A stretch of 64,000 bases of DNA from Candidatus Rhodoferax mariagerensis (GCA_016719055.1 JADKAW010000013.1:1-64000); one strand, 5' to 3'; positions 43,421-53,780 are shown, numbered from the stretch's first letter. The notes: generated by a model not told the origin, from the sequence alone. Numbers and translations: made by a program.

Positions 43421-44890
43421 ATGACGCAATATTCAACTGATTTGCATGATCTGACCGTGGCGCAACTCGCGACCCAACTGCGCAGCCGCAAGGTCTCTGC
43501 CGTTGAAGTCGCGCAACATTTTTTGGCGCGCGCCAAAGATTCATCGCTGGGAGCTTTTCTGGACTTGTCCGAAGAAGTCACATTGGCAAAAGCTCGCGCT
43601 GCCGATGCTCGGCTGGCAGCCGGCAGCGCGGGCGTTCTGGAGGGCGTGCCCATCGCTCACAAAGACATTTTTGTCACGCGCGACTTTGTCTCCACGGCCG
43701 GGTCCAAAATGCTGGCGGGTTACCGCTCGCCGTTTGATGCCAGCGTGGTATCTCGCCTGGCCGCCGCCGGCGCAGTCACTTTAGGCAAGCTCAACTGTGA
43801 TGAGTTCGCCATGGGCTCTGCCAACGAAAATTCGGCTTACGGCCCGGTCAAAAACCCCTGGGACACCGCGCGCACGCCCGGCGGCTCATCAGGCGGCAGC
43901 GCGGCTGCAGTGGCAGCGCGTCTAACTCCCGCGGCCACCGGCACCGACACTGGCGGTTCGATTCGCCAACCCGCATCTTTTTGTGGGGTGACCGGCATCA
44001 AGCCAACCTATGGCCGGGCGTCGCGCTACGGCATGGTGGCCTTTGCCTCGAGTCTGGACCAGGCCGGCCCCCTGGCACGTACGGCGCAAGACTGCGCCTT
44101 GTTGTTGTCTTCCATGTGTGGGCCAGACCCCGACCGTGATTCAACCTCGCTCGATGTACCGGCCGAAGATTTCAGCCTGCAGTTGGGGGACGCCATCGAC
44201 GGCCTGCGCATTGGCGTGCCCGCCGAGTTTTTTGGCGAAGGGCTGGCCGACGATGTGCGCGCTGCTGTGGACGCTGCGCTCAAACAATACATGGCGCTCG
44301 GTGCCAAACTGGTCCCCATCTCGCTGCCGCGCACCGAATTGTCCATTCCGGTTTACTACATCATTGCGCCCGCAGAGGCTTCCAGCAACCTCAGCCGTTT
44401 TGACGGCGTCAAGTTTGGCCACCGCGCCGCGAACTACACCGACCTGACCGACATGTACCTGCAAACCCGCGCCGAGGGTTTTGGTGATGAGGTCAAGCGC
44501 CGCATCATGATCGGCACCTATGTGCTGAGCCACGGGTATTACGATGCCTACTATTTGCAGGCGCAAAAGATCCGCCGCATGATTGCCGATGATTTTCAAG
44601 CGGCATTCAAGGTCTGCGATGTGATTGCCGGCCCGGTGGCACCCACCGTGGCCTGGAAACTGGGCGGTCACGGCAACGACCCCTTGGCTGATTACCTGGC
44701 TGACATCTTTACCTTGCCAGCGTCCCTGGCGGGTTTGCCGGGGATGAGTTTGCCAGTCGGGTTCGGTGCCGACCAGATGCCGGTGGGTTTGCAGTTGATC
44801 GGCAACCACTTGACTGAAGCGCGCCTGCTCAACGTGGCGCATCGTTTTCAGCAAGCCACCGACTGGCACAACGCCAAACCCGTAGTTTGA
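43421..44890 (+). CDS. gatA: Asp/Glu-tRNA amidotransferase subunit A, GatA
   Basis: 489 residues, amidase-signature family. The Ser-cisSer-Lys triad region is complete: Lys in [15 protein letters not shown], and the two serines in [20 protein letters not shown] with TGSIRQPA-like [18 protein letters not shown]. It hydrolyses glutamine to supply ammonia to GatB for making Gln-tRNA and/or Asn-tRNA from misacylated precursors. gatB starts 17 bp after the stop. Confidence 0.97.
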   Translation: MTQYSTDLHDLTVAQLATQLRSRKVSAVEVAQHFLARAKDSSLGAFLDLSEEVTLAKARAADARLAAGSAGVLEGVPIAHKDIFVTRDFVSTAGSKMLAGYRSPFDASVVSRLAAAGAVTLGKLNCDEFAMGSANENSAYGPVKNPWDTARTPGGSSGGSAAAVAARLTPAATGTDTGGSIRQPASFCGVTGIKPTYGRASRYGMVAFASSLDQAGPLARTAQDCALLLSSMCGPDPDRDSTSLDVPAEDFSLQLGDAIDGLRIGVPAEFFGEGLADDVRAAVDAALKQYMALGAKLVPISLPRTELSIPVYYIIAPAEASSNLSRFDGVKFGHRAANYTDLTDMYLQTRAEGFGDEVKRRIMIGTYVLSHGYYDAYYLQAQKIRRMIADDFQAAFKVCDVIAGPVAPTVAWKLGGHGNDPLADYLADIFTLPASLAGLPGMSLPVGFGADQMPVGLQLIGNHLTEARLLNVAHRFQQATDWHNAKPVV

Positions 44891-44907
44891 GCGCGAGGAA
44901 TCTGACC

Positions 44908-46386
44908 ATGAACACCGTTGTTGAAAAATCAGTCCCCCACAAGTCCTTGCTGGTGCAGGGCTACGAAGTCGTGATTGGCTTCGAAACCCATGCCCAGTTG
45001 TCCACCCGGTCCAAAATTTTCAGCCGAGCTGCCACCGCTTTTGGTGCCGAACCCAACACCCAGGCGTGCGCGGTGGACCTGGCCCTGCCAGGCACGCTGC
45101 CGGTCATGAACAAGGGCGCGGTTGAGCGGGCCATTGAACTTGGTCTGGCGCTGGGTTCACACATTGCCCCGCGCAGCATTTTTGCCCGCAAGAATTACTT
45201 TTACCCTGATCTGCCAAAGGGCTACCAGATCAGCCAGTTCGAGATTCCGGTGGTGCAAGGTGGCTCGGTCGAGTTTTATTTGGGCGACGAGAAAAAGTCG
45301 GTGCGGCTGGTGCGCGCCCACCTTGAAGAAGATGCGGGCAAGTCCCTGCACGAAGACTTTATTGGCCAGACCGGCATTGACCTGAACCGTGCCGGCACGC
45401 CGCTGCTGGAGATCGTGACTGAGCCCGATATGCGCTCAACCGCCGAGGCAGTGGCCTATGCCAAAGAGCTGCACAAGATCGTCACCTGGATCGGCATTTG
45501 TGACGGCAACATGCAAGAAGGCAGCTTCAGGTGCGATGCCAATGTGTCGGTGCGCAAACCCAGTGCCGAGCTGGGCACCCGGCGCGAAATCAAGAACCTC
45601 AACAGTTTCAAGTTCATGCAGCAGGCCATCGACTACGAGATTCGCTGGCAAATTGAAGAGCTTGAAGATGGCCGCGCCATCCAGCAAGCCACCGTGCTGT
45701 TCAACCCGGACACCGGTGAGACGCGCGCCATGCGTACCAAAGAAGACGCCGCAGATTACCGCTATTTTCCTGACCCGGATCTACCACCGCTGGTGATTGA
45801 CCCTGCTTGGGTGGAGCGCGTGCGAGCCGGCATGACGGAGCTGCCACGGGTCATGGCTGCTCGTTTTTCTGCCGCCTATGGTTTGTCGGATTATGATGCT
45901 ACAGCCCTTACCCAGAGCCGTGATGTAGCTAGCTATTTTGAAGCATCTGCCAAAGCCTGCAATCAGCCAAAACTGGTCGGCAACTGGATCATGGGTGAGC
46001 TGTCGCGCCGCCTTAACGCGGCTGAAGCAGACATCACCACCTGCCCGGTGTCAGCGTTGCAACTGGCTCAATTGGTCACCCGCATTCAGGACGGCACCAT
46101 CTCCAACAATGCTGCCAGGCAGGTGATGGATGCGCTCTGGGCCGAACCGGATTCGTCTGTGGATGTGGTCATTGAAGCCAAAGGCCTCAAGCAGATGAAG
46201 GACGCCGGTGCCCTTGAAAAAATTGTCGACTCCGTGCTGGCGGCCAACCCAAAAAACGTGGAAGAGTTCCGCGCTGGCAATGCCAAGGCGCTCAATGCCC
46301 TGGTCGGTCAGATCATGAAGGGCAGCCAGGGCAAGGCCAACCCGCAACAAGTCAATGAGCTACTGCGCGCCAAACTCGGCGCCTGA
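44908..46386 (+). CDS. gatB: Asp/Glu-tRNA amidotransferase subunit B, GatB
   Basis: 492 residues from the ATG at 44908, with GAGGAA upstream. GatB motifs are [76 protein letters not shown], and [20 protein letters not shown]. The C-terminal YqeY-like tail is intact. It binds and amidates the misacylated tRNA. DNA at 45893-45947 resembles the AT-rich repeat, but the encoded protein keeps the family's length, so this may be coincidence. Confidence 0.97.
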   Translation: MNTVVEKSVPHKSLLVQGYEVVIGFETHAQLSTRSKIFSRAATAFGAEPNTQACAVDLALPGTLPVMNKGAVERAIELGLALGSHIAPRSIFARKNYFYPDLPKGYQISQFEIPVVQGGSVEFYLGDEKKSVRLVRAHLEEDAGKSLHEDFIGQTGIDLNRAGTPLLEIVTEPDMRSTAEAVAYAKELHKIVTWIGICDGNMQEGSFRCDANVSVRKPSAELGTRREIKNLNSFKFMQQAIDYEIRWQIEELEDGRAIQQATVLFNPDTGETRAMRTKEDAADYRYFPDPDLPPLVIDPAWVERVRAGMTELPRVMAARFSAAYGLSDYDATALTQSRDVASYFEASAKACNQPKLVGNWIMGELSRRLNAAEADITTCPVSALQLAQLVTRIQDGTISNNAARQVMDALWAEPDSSVDVVIEAKGLKQMKDAGALEKIVDSVLAANPKNVEEFRAGNAKALNALVGQIMKGSQGKANPQQVNELLRAKLGA

Positions 46387-46404
46387 CCCGCTTGGCAACA
46401 CCTG

Positions 46405-47097
46405 TCACGGAGTTTTGCCAGATGCCATGCGCCACAGCGGCGTCAGCCGTTTGACCTCTTCGTCAAAACGATCATTGACACGTTTTGACTCAGCGTCCTG
46501 TTCTGCCATAAAACGCTCTTGGGCGGCCTGCGCCTGCTTGACCTCATCAATCTGGCGGCGCAATTTAAGGGGTGCCTTGCTGGGGTCTTTCTGGTAAAAG
46601 TCCAGCTCTGTCATCAACTTGGCATGATCAGCCTGCAACTGCGTGTCCCTGGCCGCAGCACTTTGCTTGACGCGCGCAATGTGTGTCAGCGCCTCAGTTC
46701 TTTCGGCCTGGTGCGAATCAGGCGTGGGATATCGAACCAGTAGCGCACGGTCACGCCGTTTTTCTTCTTCTTGGCGCAAACGCTCTTCCATGTCAGCTTT
46801 GTTTTTGACCTCAAGCTCTGCGCGCTCACGTGCGCTCAGCACCGGTCCGATTTTTTCCTTGACCGTGCCGCTAGGGTTCAGGATTTTTTGCTCGCGATCC
46901 AGGCACTCGGTGATCGGCCGGTCAGAGGTCAGCTTGCGCCCACGGGCGTCAATGCAGGTGTAAATTTGTGGCGTTCCCGCTGTGGTTTGAGCAGTTGCAA
47001 CACCACAGGTCAATTCAGCAAAAAAACACAGCGACAGCAGACCAATAGTGGCCACTCGGCGGCGCTGCGGCGCAAGACCCAAATAAGCGCGCTTCAT
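46405..47097 (-). CDS. DUF4124-domain exported protein
   Basis: 230 residues. A signal peptide at about 14-36 (VATIGLLSLCFFAELTCGVA) precedes the DUF4124 domain, IYTCIDARGRKLTSDRPITE then CLDREQKILNPSG, with its Cys pair. The rest is a long charged, helical coiled coil (ARERAELEVKNKADMEERLR; RQIDEVKQAQAAQERFMAEQ). It is periplasmic; function unknown. The ATG overlaps the pyrE stop by 4 bp, so it is probably co-transcribed with pyrE. Confidence 0.88.
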   Translation of the reverse strand: MKRAYLGLAPQRRRVATIGLLSLCFFAELTCGVATAQTTAGTPQIYTCIDARGRKLTSDRPITECLDREQKILNPSGTVKEKIGPVLSARERAELEVKNKADMEERLRQEEEKRRDRALLVRYPTPDSHQAERTEALTHIARVKQSAAARDTQLQADHAKLMTELDFYQKDPSKAPLKLRRQIDEVKQAQAAQERFMAEQDAESKRVNDRFDEEVKRLTPLWRMASGKTP

Positions 47098-47804
47098 GCC
47101 GCGTCAACCCCATAACGTTCGCGGTAGGCCTTGACGCGCTGATGAGCCTGCGCAAGATGGGGGCCACTGTGATCTTGCAGGTACTGCATCAGGTCCTGCA
47201 GTCGCGCAATGGCGCAGACCTGCAAACCCAAGTGCGCTTGGACATACTGAACCGCGCTGTGGTCAACGTCCCGCCCGGCTTCGGTGGCTTTTTCCTGGCG
47301 ATCCAGTGCAATCACAACAGCATACGCGCGGGCCCCCGCACTCTGGATCTGTGTAATCGACTCACGAACGGCGGTCCCGGCAGACATCACGTCATCAACA
47401 ATCAGCACCCGGCCTTGGAGAGGTGCCCCCACCAGTGTGCCGCCTTCACCATGGTCTTTGGCTTCTTTTCGGTTATAGGCAAATGGGACGTTGTGGCCCA
47501 ATCTGGCCAGCTCAATGGCCAGCGCTGCGCCCAGCGGAATACCCTTGTAAGCGGGGCCAAAAATCATGTCAAATTCAATGCCGCTGGCCAGCAGGCGCTG
47601 GGCATAAAATTGCGCTAACCGGCCCAGTTTGGCACCATCGTCAAACAGGCCGGCGTTGAAAAAGTAGGGGCTAAGCCGGCCAGCTTTGGTTTTGAATTCA
47701 CCAAACCTGAGCACGCCACAATCCACTGAAAACTGCACAAAATCCTGCGCCAACTGGTCCTGAACCTGATCCGGGCCGGCTTGCACAATGACCTGCTCTG
47801 ACAT
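47094..47804 (-). CDS. pyrE: Orotate phosphoribosyltransferase PyrE
   Basis: 236 residues from the ATG at 47804, which has AAGGA upstream; the frame upstream of it lies in the xth gene. FNAGLFDDGAKLGRLAQFYA, FGPAYKGIPLGAALAIELAR and the PRPP-binding loop RVLIVDDVMSAGTAVRESI are intact. It makes orotidine monophosphate from orotate and PRPP in pyrimidine synthesis. It is divergent from xth with overlapping leaders. Confidence 0.95.
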   Translation of the reverse strand: MSEQVIVQAGPDQVQDQLAQDFVQFSVDCGVLRFGEFKTKAGRLSPYFFNAGLFDDGAKLGRLAQFYAQRLLASGIEFDMIFGPAYKGIPLGAALAIELARLGHNVPFAYNRKEAKDHGEGGTLVGAPLQGRVLIVDDVMSAGTAVRESITQIQSAGARAYAVVIALDRQEKATEAGRDVDHSAVQYVQAHLGLQVCAIARLQDLMQYLQDHSGPHLAQAHQRVKAYRERYGVDAA

Positions 47805-48600
47805 GGGACATTCCTTGATTAAATTAACCAGCTTGAACCTCAACGGTATTCGCTCAGCCACCAGCAAAGGCCTGCAAGAGTGGATTAGAAGATCGTCGCC
47901 CGATTGTATTTGCGTACAGGAGGTCAAAGCGCAAGCGCCTGATGTCCTTGGCAAATTCGATGTGATGGCCAATCTGACGGGCTATTTTCACTTTGCAGAA
48001 AAAAAAGGTTACGCCGGCGTGGGCATCTACACCCACCTTGAGCCCAGTGAAGTCATCACCGGATTTGGCGCGGCGGAATTTGACGCTGAAGGCCGCTACC
48101 TTGAACTGCGCTTTGACACCTTGAGCGCCAAGCGTTCCATCATCAGTTGCTATTTCCCCAGTGGTTCTTCAGGCGAAGAGCGCCAGCAAGCCAAGTTTCG
48201 ATTTCTGGAAGTGATTTACCCGCATCTGCAAGCCCTGAAACAGCAGCGCGAGTTTGTCCTGTGTGGCGATATCAACATTGCGCACCAGCAAATTGACCTG
48301 AAAAACTGGAAAAGCAACCAGAAAAACTCTGGCTTCTTGCCGGAAGAACGCGCCTGGATGACCCGGTTGCTGACCGAGGGCGGGCTGGTCGACGTTTACC
48401 GGCAGTTGCACCCTCACAGCACCGACGAGGCCTACACCTGGTGGAGCAACCGCGGCCAGGCCTATGCCAAAAACGTGGGCTGGCGGCTGGACTACCACCT
48501 GGCGACCGAAGCGCTGGCAAAAGGTGCACGCAGTGTGGACATTTACAAGGATGAGAAATTTTCGGATCACGCGCCAGTCACGGTGACATACGACTGGTAG
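47803..48600 (+). CDS. xth: Exodeoxyribonuclease III-type AP endonuclease
   Basis: 265 residues if the ATG at 47803 is used; a TTG at 47815 (giving IKLTSLNLNGIRSA near the start, as in the family) is equally possible. Exonuclease III/AP-endonuclease motifs are LTSLNLNGIRSATSKGLQEW, CICVQEVKAQ (metal Glu), FVLCGDINIAHQQIDLKNWK (Asp-Asn) and SDHAPVTVTYDW (catalytic Asp-His). It repairs abasic sites. Its start region overlaps the pyrE ribosome-binding site on the other strand, so expression of the two genes may interfere. Confidence 0.93.
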   Translation: MGHSLIKLTSLNLNGIRSATSKGLQEWIRRSSPDCICVQEVKAQAPDVLGKFDVMANLTGYFHFAEKKGYAGVGIYTHLEPSEVITGFGAAEFDAEGRYLELRFDTLSAKRSIISCYFPSGSSGEERQQAKFRFLEVIYPHLQALKQQREFVLCGDINIAHQQIDLKNWKSNQKNSGFLPEERAWMTRLLTEGGLVDVYRQLHPHSTDEAYTWWSNRGQAYAKNVGWRLDYHLATEALAKGARSVDIYKDEKFSDHAPVTVTYDW

Positions 48601-48628
48601 TTTTGCTACGACCCAACGGGTCAAAGAT

Positions 48629-48683
48629 CAATTTAGCTATGCATAGTGAAGCTATTATCCCTTTGCTGATAAAGGCTAGAGCC
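48629..48683 (+). repeat. AAGGGCTA-class repeat at the 3' end of phnW
   Basis: ATTTAGCTATGCATAGTG, AAGCTATTATCCCTTTG and ATAAAGGCTAGAGCC follow the repeat layout. Its end supplies the phnW stop codon at 48676-48678. Confidence 0.65.
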
Positions 48684-49773
48684 CCAAATCCTTCAGCGCC
48701 AACGCCACCGCATGAACCGCCTGCGCCATGTCTTGCGGACCAATGGCACCGATGCAGCCAACCCTGAAGGTCTCAATCTGCGTGAGTTTGCCAGGATACA
48801 GCAGAAAACCACGGGCGCGAACAGCGGCATAAAAGGCCTTGAAGTCATAGGCCGGGTGCTCGGGTGCCAGAAAGGTGACGATGATGGGCGCCTGAATGGT
48901 CGGGTCCAGAAACGGTTTGAAACCCAGCTTGGCCATGCCTGAAATGAGTGCCTGGTAATTTTGGGTGTAACGCGCCAGGCGAGCGGATTGGCCGCCTTCG
49001 GCCTCAAACTGGGCAATGGCTTCATGCAGCGCCACCACCACATGGGTTGGTGGTGTAAAGCGCCATTGGCCGGTTTTTTCCATGTAGACATACTGGTCAT
49101 GCAAATCCATGGCCAGCGACTGGCTTTGGCCCAAGCACCCATCGAGCACGGCCTTTCGAATAAACACAAACCCCATACCCGGTACACCTTCGAGGCACTT
49201 GCCGCTGGCTGCAATCAGCGCATCAAAGCGGGTTTTGCGGGCATCAATCTCCAGCGCGCCAAAGGAGCTCATGGCGTCCACGATCAGCCCCTTGTCATGC
49301 GCTTCGCACACGTCGGCCACCGCCTGCAAGGGGTTGAGCACACCAGCGCCGGTTTCGCAGTGGATCATCACCACGTGGGTGATGGAGGCATCAGCTTTTA
49401 GATTCTCTTGCAGTACGGCGGCCGAGATTTGCTCAGCCTCATCGAACCCCAGCACGGTGCAGCGCCGGCCCATCAGGCTGGTCAGGCGCGCGGCGCGTTT
49501 GCAATAGGCGCCGTTGTCGAGCACCAGCACGTGGCCATCGCGCGGCACCAAGGTGGCCACGGCGGCTTCGACGCTGAAGGTGCCACTGCCCTGTAGCGGC
49601 ACCACCACATGGCTGTCGCTGCCGTGAATGATCTTGAGCAGGCTGGCGCGCACGCTGGCAGTCACCGCGTTAAAGTCGGCGTCCCAGGAGCCCCAGTCTT
49701 TGAGCATGGCCAGTTTGGTACGCAGCGTGGTGGTCAAGGGGCCGGGGGTCAGCAGGATTTTGTCTCTGTCCAT
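48676..49773 (-). CDS. phnW: 2-aminoethylphosphonate:pyruvate transaminase PhnW
   Basis: 365 residues, class V PLP aminotransferase. [40 protein letters not shown] and [20 protein letters not shown] precede the PLP lysine in [17 protein letters not shown]. It converts 2-aminoethylphosphonate and pyruvate to phosphonoacetaldehyde and alanine. It is the last gene of the leftward phosphonate unit, separated from the permease by a tandem GC-rich repeat. No phosphonatase PhnX is nearby, so the aldehyde is expected to go through PhnY and PhnA. Confidence 0.96.
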   Translation of the reverse strand: MDRDKILLTPGPLTTTLRTKLAMLKDWGSWDADFNAVTASVRASLLKIIHGSDSHVVVPLQGSGTFSVEAAVATLVPRDGHVLVLDNGAYCKRAARLTSLMGRRCTVLGFDEAEQISAAVLQENLKADASITHVVMIHCETGAGVLNPLQAVADVCEAHDKGLIVDAMSSFGALEIDARKTRFDALIAASGKCLEGVPGMGFVFIRKAVLDGCLGQSQSLAMDLHDQYVYMEKTGQWRFTPPTHVVVALHEAIAQFEAEGGQSARLARYTQNYQALISGMAKLGFKPFLDPTIQAPIIVTFLAPEHPAYDFKAFYAAVRARGFLLYPGKLTQIETFRVGCIGAIGPQDMAQAVHAVALALKDLGL

Positions 49774-49799
49774 TTTTTATCTCCGTTGTTGGTCGTGAT

Positions 49800-49970
49800 C
49801 ATGTTTGGCCGCCGGGACCGCCCCAAGGCAAAACGCACCCCCTCGGGGGGCAGCGCAGCACACAAAGTGGCCAAGCGTGGGGGTCATGTTTGGCCGCCGG
49901 GCCGCCCCAAGGCAAAACGCACCCCCTCGGGGGGCAGCGCAGCACACAAAGTGGCAAGCGTGGGGGTCAT
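49800..49970. repeat. Tandem GC-rich repeat, two ~86-bp units
   Basis: Two near-identical units of about 86 bp (49800-49885 and 49886-49970) contain TTTGGCCGCCGG, AAGGCAAAACGCACC then CCCTCGGGGGGCAG, and AAAGTGG. Only one base pair of length and a few bases differ. The ACCCCCTCGGGGGG core is self-complementary. This unit type is common between genes in Comamonadaceae. It fills the gap between the permease and phnW and abuts the permease stop. Confidence 0.85.
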
Positions 49971-51667
49971 ATTCGCCAAGCCTGGGTGCGCCGATGCACC
50001 CACCAGGCCAGCATCATAAAAAACAGCGTGGCGACCGTGCTGGCCAGGCCAATCAGCACCGCCATGGCCGCCGCCGCACCCATTTCGCCGGCTTCGTCCA
50101 GGTTCAGGATGGCAATCGAGGCGACCTTGGTTTCGGGTGAGTATAAAAACACCACCGCCGAAATGGTGGTCATGGCATTGATGAAGAAGTAGCGCGCCAT
50201 GTCCACCAGCGCCGGGGTGCACACCGGCAAGGTCACGCGCCAGAAGGTTTTGTAGAACGGCACCTTGAGTGAGGCGCTCACCGCTTCAAACTCACTGTCG
50301 AGGGCCTTCAGCGCGGTCACGGCCGTCAGATGGCCTGTGGTGTAAAAGTGAACGATGGTGCACAACGTCAGCAGCGTCAGGGTGTGGTACAGGCCATTGA
50401 GGGGATTGGTCGTAGCGTTAAAGAAAAAGATGTAGCCCAGGCCCAGCACCAAGCCGGGCACGGCCATCGGCACCACCGCCAGCAGGCGCACCACCGAGCG
50501 CAAACTGTCCATTCCCTTGGTCTTTTCCAGTAGATAGGCACCGGTAAACACCAATGCGGTGCCAAACAAGGCGGTGCCGCTCGCCATCTTGAGGCTGTTG
50601 AAAAACGCCACACCCACCTCGGCGTCGAGCAGGCCCAGCGTGTAATGCCGCAGGCTGGGGGTCAGGTTATAGGGCCAGAAAGTGGCAAACGAGGCAAACA
50701 CGGCCATGCCCAGCATGGCCAGCACCAGCAGGGCAATCACCGCGCAATACAGCGTCATGATTCGATCGAACAGCGGCGAAGGTTTGGCCACATAAGGAAT
50801 GGCGCGGGCTGTCAGCATGGCGGTCTGGCGGCGGCTTACATAGTTATCGACCGCAAAACTCAGCACCGCCGGGGTCAGCAGCAAGATTGCCACCACCGCA
50901 CCTTTGGCAAAGTCCTGCTGACCTATCACCAGTTTGAACACGTCGGTGGCCAGCACATTGAAGTTGCCACCAATCACCTTCGGGATACCAAAGTCGGTGA
51001 TCACCAGCGTAAAGGTTACCATGGCGGCCGAGATCAAACCATATTTGGCACCTGGCAAGGTGATGGTGAAAAACTTGCGTGTGGCCGTGGTGCCCATGGC
51101 ATCCGCCGCTTCAAATAGCCGCGCATCCGACATTGACAGGGCGGTCACCAGAATCATCAAGGTGTGCGGAAACACCGCAATGCATTCGGCCAGCACGACG
51201 CCGGGCGCACCGTAGATTTCGTCAAAACCGACGCTTTGCATCCAGGCCTTGAGTACACCCTGGTTACCAAACCAGTAAATCAAAGAAATCGCCGCCAGCA
51301 GCGATGGCGCCAGCAACGGCACCAGGGTGATGCCACGGAACAAGGCCTTGTAGGGCATGCAAGAGCGCGTCAAGGCATAGGCAAAGGTGAAAGCCAGCGG
51401 CACCATAATCAGGGTCACCAGGCCCGACACCCACAGGCTGTTCCACAAGCTGCCCAGCAAGGCCGGGGTTTGTGCGTAAGCGATAAAGTTGGCCAGCCAG
51501 ACAAATTCGCCACTGCCGGACTGCAAGGCCTGGATCAGGATGGCACCCAGCGGCAAAGCTACAAAATACATTAAAATGATAGCTACGATCCCAAGCAGAG
51601 CATGGGCTAGACGGTCAATCCAATGAAAGTTTTGTTTGACCGCGATGGCCGCAAGCTGGGCCACCAT
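49967..51667 (-). CDS. 2-aminoethylphosphonate ABC transporter, fused permease
   Basis: 566 residues from the ATG at 51667, which overlaps the ATPase stop by 1 bp (TGATG). It is a fusion of two permease halves with about 12 helices and an EAA loop in each (FEAADAMGTTATRKFFTITL; FEAVSASLKVPFYKTFWRVT). This single-chain form is typical of the phosphonate PhnU2/AepW type, in contrast to Salmonella PhnU plus PhnV. It makes the membrane channel. DNA at 51560-51612, in the N-terminal coding region, resembles the AT-rich repeat. Confidence 0.9.
   Translation of the reverse strand: MVAQLAAIAVKQNFHWIDRLAHALLGIVAIILMYFVALPLGAILIQALQSGSGEFVWLANFIAYAQTPALLGSLWNSLWVSGLVTLIMVPLAFTFAYALTRSCMPYKALFRGITLVPLLAPSLLAAISLIYWFGNQGVLKAWMQSVGFDEIYGAPGVVLAECIAVFPHTLMILVTALSMSDARLFEAADAMGTTATRKFFTITLPGAKYGLISAAMVTFTLVITDFGIPKVIGGNFNVLATDVFKLVIGQQDFAKGAVVAILLLTPAVLSFAVDNYVSRRQTAMLTARAIPYVAKPSPLFDRIMTLYCAVIALLVLAMLGMAVFASFATFWPYNLTPSLRHYTLGLLDAEVGVAFFNSLKMASGTALFGTALVFTGAYLLEKTKGMDSLRSVVRLLAVVPMAVPGLVLGLGYIFFFNATTNPLNGLYHTLTLLTLCTIVHFYTTGHLTAVTALKALDSEFEAVSASLKVPFYKTFWRVTLPVCTPALVDMARYFFINAMTTISAVVFLYSPETKVASIAILNLDEAGEMGAAAAMAVLIGLASTVATLFFMMLAWWVHRRTQAWRI
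51560..51612 (+). repeat. AAGGGCTA-like repeat inside the permease gene
   Basis: ACAAAATACATTAAAATG, ATAGCTACGATCCCAAGC and AGAGCATGGGCTAG resemble the repeat. It is coding (minus strand, IVAIILMYFVALPLG) and in frame. The match is weaker than in murU. Confidence 0.35.
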
Positions 51668-52719
51668 CAAAACACCTTGATCCGCTCGGGCAAGAGTTTG
51701 AGCTGCAACTGCGAGCCCACCTGCAAGGCCTGCTCGGCAAGGAAATTGAGCGACAAATAAACCGTGAGCCGGTGTTCGTCAAGCGAGAGGGAACTCACTA
51801 CAACGTGGCAATAGGCACCGAGGAAGTCGATTTTCTCGATGCGCGCATCAAACACATGCGCCTCACCCGGGGCAATGGGTTGTGCCAGAACGTCCTCCGG
51901 GCGCAGGTAGGCCTTGACCGGACCGTTGTTGTGGGTGTGGCCCGGCAGGCTGAAACGACCGAGTTGCAGGCGGCCGTTCACGCGATTGACGGCCAGCACA
52001 TTGACCTTGCCGACAAAATCTGCCACAAACGGCGAGGCCGGTTCGCGGTAGATATCAATCGGTGTACCCACCTGCTCGATGACGCCGTGGTTCATCACCA
52101 CAATGCGGTCGGCCACGCTCAAGGCTTCTTCCTGGTCGTGCGTCACCATGATGGTCGTCACGCCCAGCGTTTGCTGCAGGCTGCGAATTTCCTGGCGCAG
52201 TCGCAGGCGCTCCAGCGCGTCCAATGCCGACAGCGGCTCGTCAAGTAGCAGCAAACCAGGCGACGTGGCCAGCGCCCGTGCCAGTGCAATACGCTGTTGT
52301 TGCCCACCCGACAGCTGGCCCGGAAACTTGCCCTCGCTGCCCGGTAGGCCAACCAGCTTGACCAGGTCAGTCACGCGCTGGCGGATTTCGGCGCGTGGTG
52401 CCTTGCGGTTCACCAGACCGTAAGACACATTGTCAAAGACGCTCAGATTGGGAAACAGGGCGTAACTCTGAAACACGATGCCATAGTCGCGCAGTGCTGG
52501 CGGCAAACGAGAAATATCCCGCCCTGCCTGAAGAATTTGCCCGGCGGTTTGAACTTCGAGCCCGGCAATGATGCGCAGCAGCGTGGTCTTGCCGCAACCC
52601 GAAGGCCCGAGAAAACAGACAAACTCGCCCTTGTGAATGCTCAGGTCAATGTCCTTAAGGGCGGTAAAGTTGCCAAAGTCCTTGCGGACCTGGGCAATCT
52701 GAAGAAACGGGCTGCCCAT
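51667..52719 (-). CDS. phnT: 2-aminoethylphosphonate ABC transporter, ATP-binding protein
   Basis: 350 residues from the ATG at 52719; a start at 52782 would overlap the binding-protein gene by 40 bp and add an unlike N-terminus. Walker A GPSGCGKTT, signature LSGGQQQRIALARALA, Walker B LLLLDEPLSALDALERL and VTHDQEEALSVADRIVVMN are present. A C-terminal TOBE-type domain (VKAYLRPEDVLAQPIAPGEA) follows. It energises uptake of 2-aminoethylphosphonate. It couples by overlap to the permease. Confidence 0.91.
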   Translation of the reverse strand: MGSPFLQIAQVRKDFGNFTALKDIDLSIHKGEFVCFLGPSGCGKTTLLRIIAGLEVQTAGQILQAGRDISRLPPALRDYGIVFQSYALFPNLSVFDNVSYGLVNRKAPRAEIRQRVTDLVKLVGLPGSEGKFPGQLSGGQQQRIALARALATSPGLLLLDEPLSALDALERLRLRQEIRSLQQTLGVTTIMVTHDQEEALSVADRIVVMNHGVIEQVGTPIDIYREPASPFVADFVGKVNVLAVNRVNGRLQLGRFSLPGHTHNNGPVKAYLRPEDVLAQPIAPGEAHVFDARIEKIDFLGAYCHVVVSSLSLDEHRLTVYLSLNFLAEQALQVGSQLQLKLLPERIKVF

Positions 52720-52742
52720 CACGTCGTCGGTCGGCAACTCGA

Positions 52743-53780
52743 TCAGCGCTTTTCGCTCTTGCCGTCGTAACGGCGCGTCCATTCGCCCAATATGCGCTCG
52801 CGTTGCTCGGCGGCGTAGTTGAAGTCAAGCTTGACCAGGCGCTGTTCGTAGTCCTTGGGCACATTGGCCAATGGTGCTGCTACGCCAGGTTGTGCGGTGA
52901 TGGCAAAGTTTTTGCCGTACAGCAGCATGGCGTCCTTGCTGGAAGCCCAGTCGGCCAACTTCTTGGCAGCGTCAAGCTTCTTGGTGCCTTTGTGGATGGC
53001 AAAGGCTTCCAGATCCCAGCCCAGACCTTCTTTGGGGAACACCAGGTCAATCGGCGCGCCCTTGGCCTTGTTGGTATTGGCTCGGTATTCAAAAGAGATA
53101 CCGACGACAAACTCGCCACTGGCGGCCATGTTGCAGGGCTTGGAGCCTGAATGGGTGTACTGCGCAATGTTGGCGTGCAAACCGTCCATGTATTTCCAGC
53201 CGCCACCCTTGCCGTTCTGGTCGCCAAACAGTGTCAGCCAGGCCACCACGTCAAAATAGCCGGTGCCACTCGATGCCGGGTTGGGCATCACCACCTGGCC
53301 CTTGTACACCGGCTTGGTCAGGTCTTGCCAGCTGGTCGGTTTTGGAATGTTCTTTTTCTGCGCTTCAACCGTATTGAAGCACACCGTGGCACCCCACACA
53401 TCCATGCCAAACCAGGCCGGCGGCACTTTTTTGTCGCGGTACTGGCTCATGATGGCGTCCAGATTCAGCGGCGCATAGGGAATCAGCATGCCCTGTTTGT
53501 CCATCAGCGCCAGGCTGCTGGCTGCCACACCCATCACGGCGTCGGCTTGCGGATTGGCTTTTTCGGCCAGCAGCTTGGCAGTGATCACACCGGTGGAGTC
53601 ACGCACCCATTTGATCTCGATGTCGGGGTTGGTCTTGTTAAAGCCTTCCTGATAGGCCTTGAGTTGATCAGTCTCTAACGCGGTATAAACCAGCAACTGG
53701 GTTTTTTGGGCAGCGGCAATACCGGCAAAGGTCGCCAGGCCCGACAGAGCGAGAAACTGGGCAATTTTGGACAAACGCAT
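52743..53780 (-). CDS. phnS: 2-aminoethylphosphonate-binding periplasmic protein
   Basis: 345 residues from the ATG at 53780, with AAGGAGC before it. A signal peptide (MRLSKIAQFLALSGLATFAG then IAAAQ) is followed by a class II binding-protein fold: LLVYTALETDQLKAYQEGFN, IEIKWVRDSTGVITAKLLAE, VVMPNPASSGTGYFDVVAWL. The sequence matches the PhnS2/AepX type rather than thiamine or iron receptors. It captures 2-aminoethylphosphonate. It is the first gene of the leftward unit, divergent from the GntR regulator. Confidence 0.92.
   Translation of the reverse strand: MRLSKIAQFLALSGLATFAGIAAAQKTQLLVYTALETDQLKAYQEGFNKTNPDIEIKWVRDSTGVITAKLLAEKANPQADAVMGVAASSLALMDKQGMLIPYAPLNLDAIMSQYRDKKVPPAWFGMDVWGATVCFNTVEAQKKNIPKPTSWQDLTKPVYKGQVVMPNPASSGTGYFDVVAWLTLFGDQNGKGGGWKYMDGLHANIAQYTHSGSKPCNMAASGEFVVGISFEYRANTNKAKGAPIDLVFPKEGLGWDLEAFAIHKGTKKLDAAKKLADWASSKDAMLLYGKNFAITAQPGVAAPLANVPKDYEQRLVKLDFNYAAEQRERILGEWTRRYDGKSEKR

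Noticed and set aside
45893..45947. Repeat insertion in gatB
   Set aside because: The DNA resembles the AT-rich repeat, but the protein aligns to other GatB sequences without extra residues, so an insertion is not supported; listed only as a possible resemblance.
51667..52782. Longer start for the phosphonate ATPase at 52782
   Set aside because: It overlaps phnS by 40 bp and adds residues unlike the family; the ATG at 52719 fits better, though neither has a strong ribosome-binding site.
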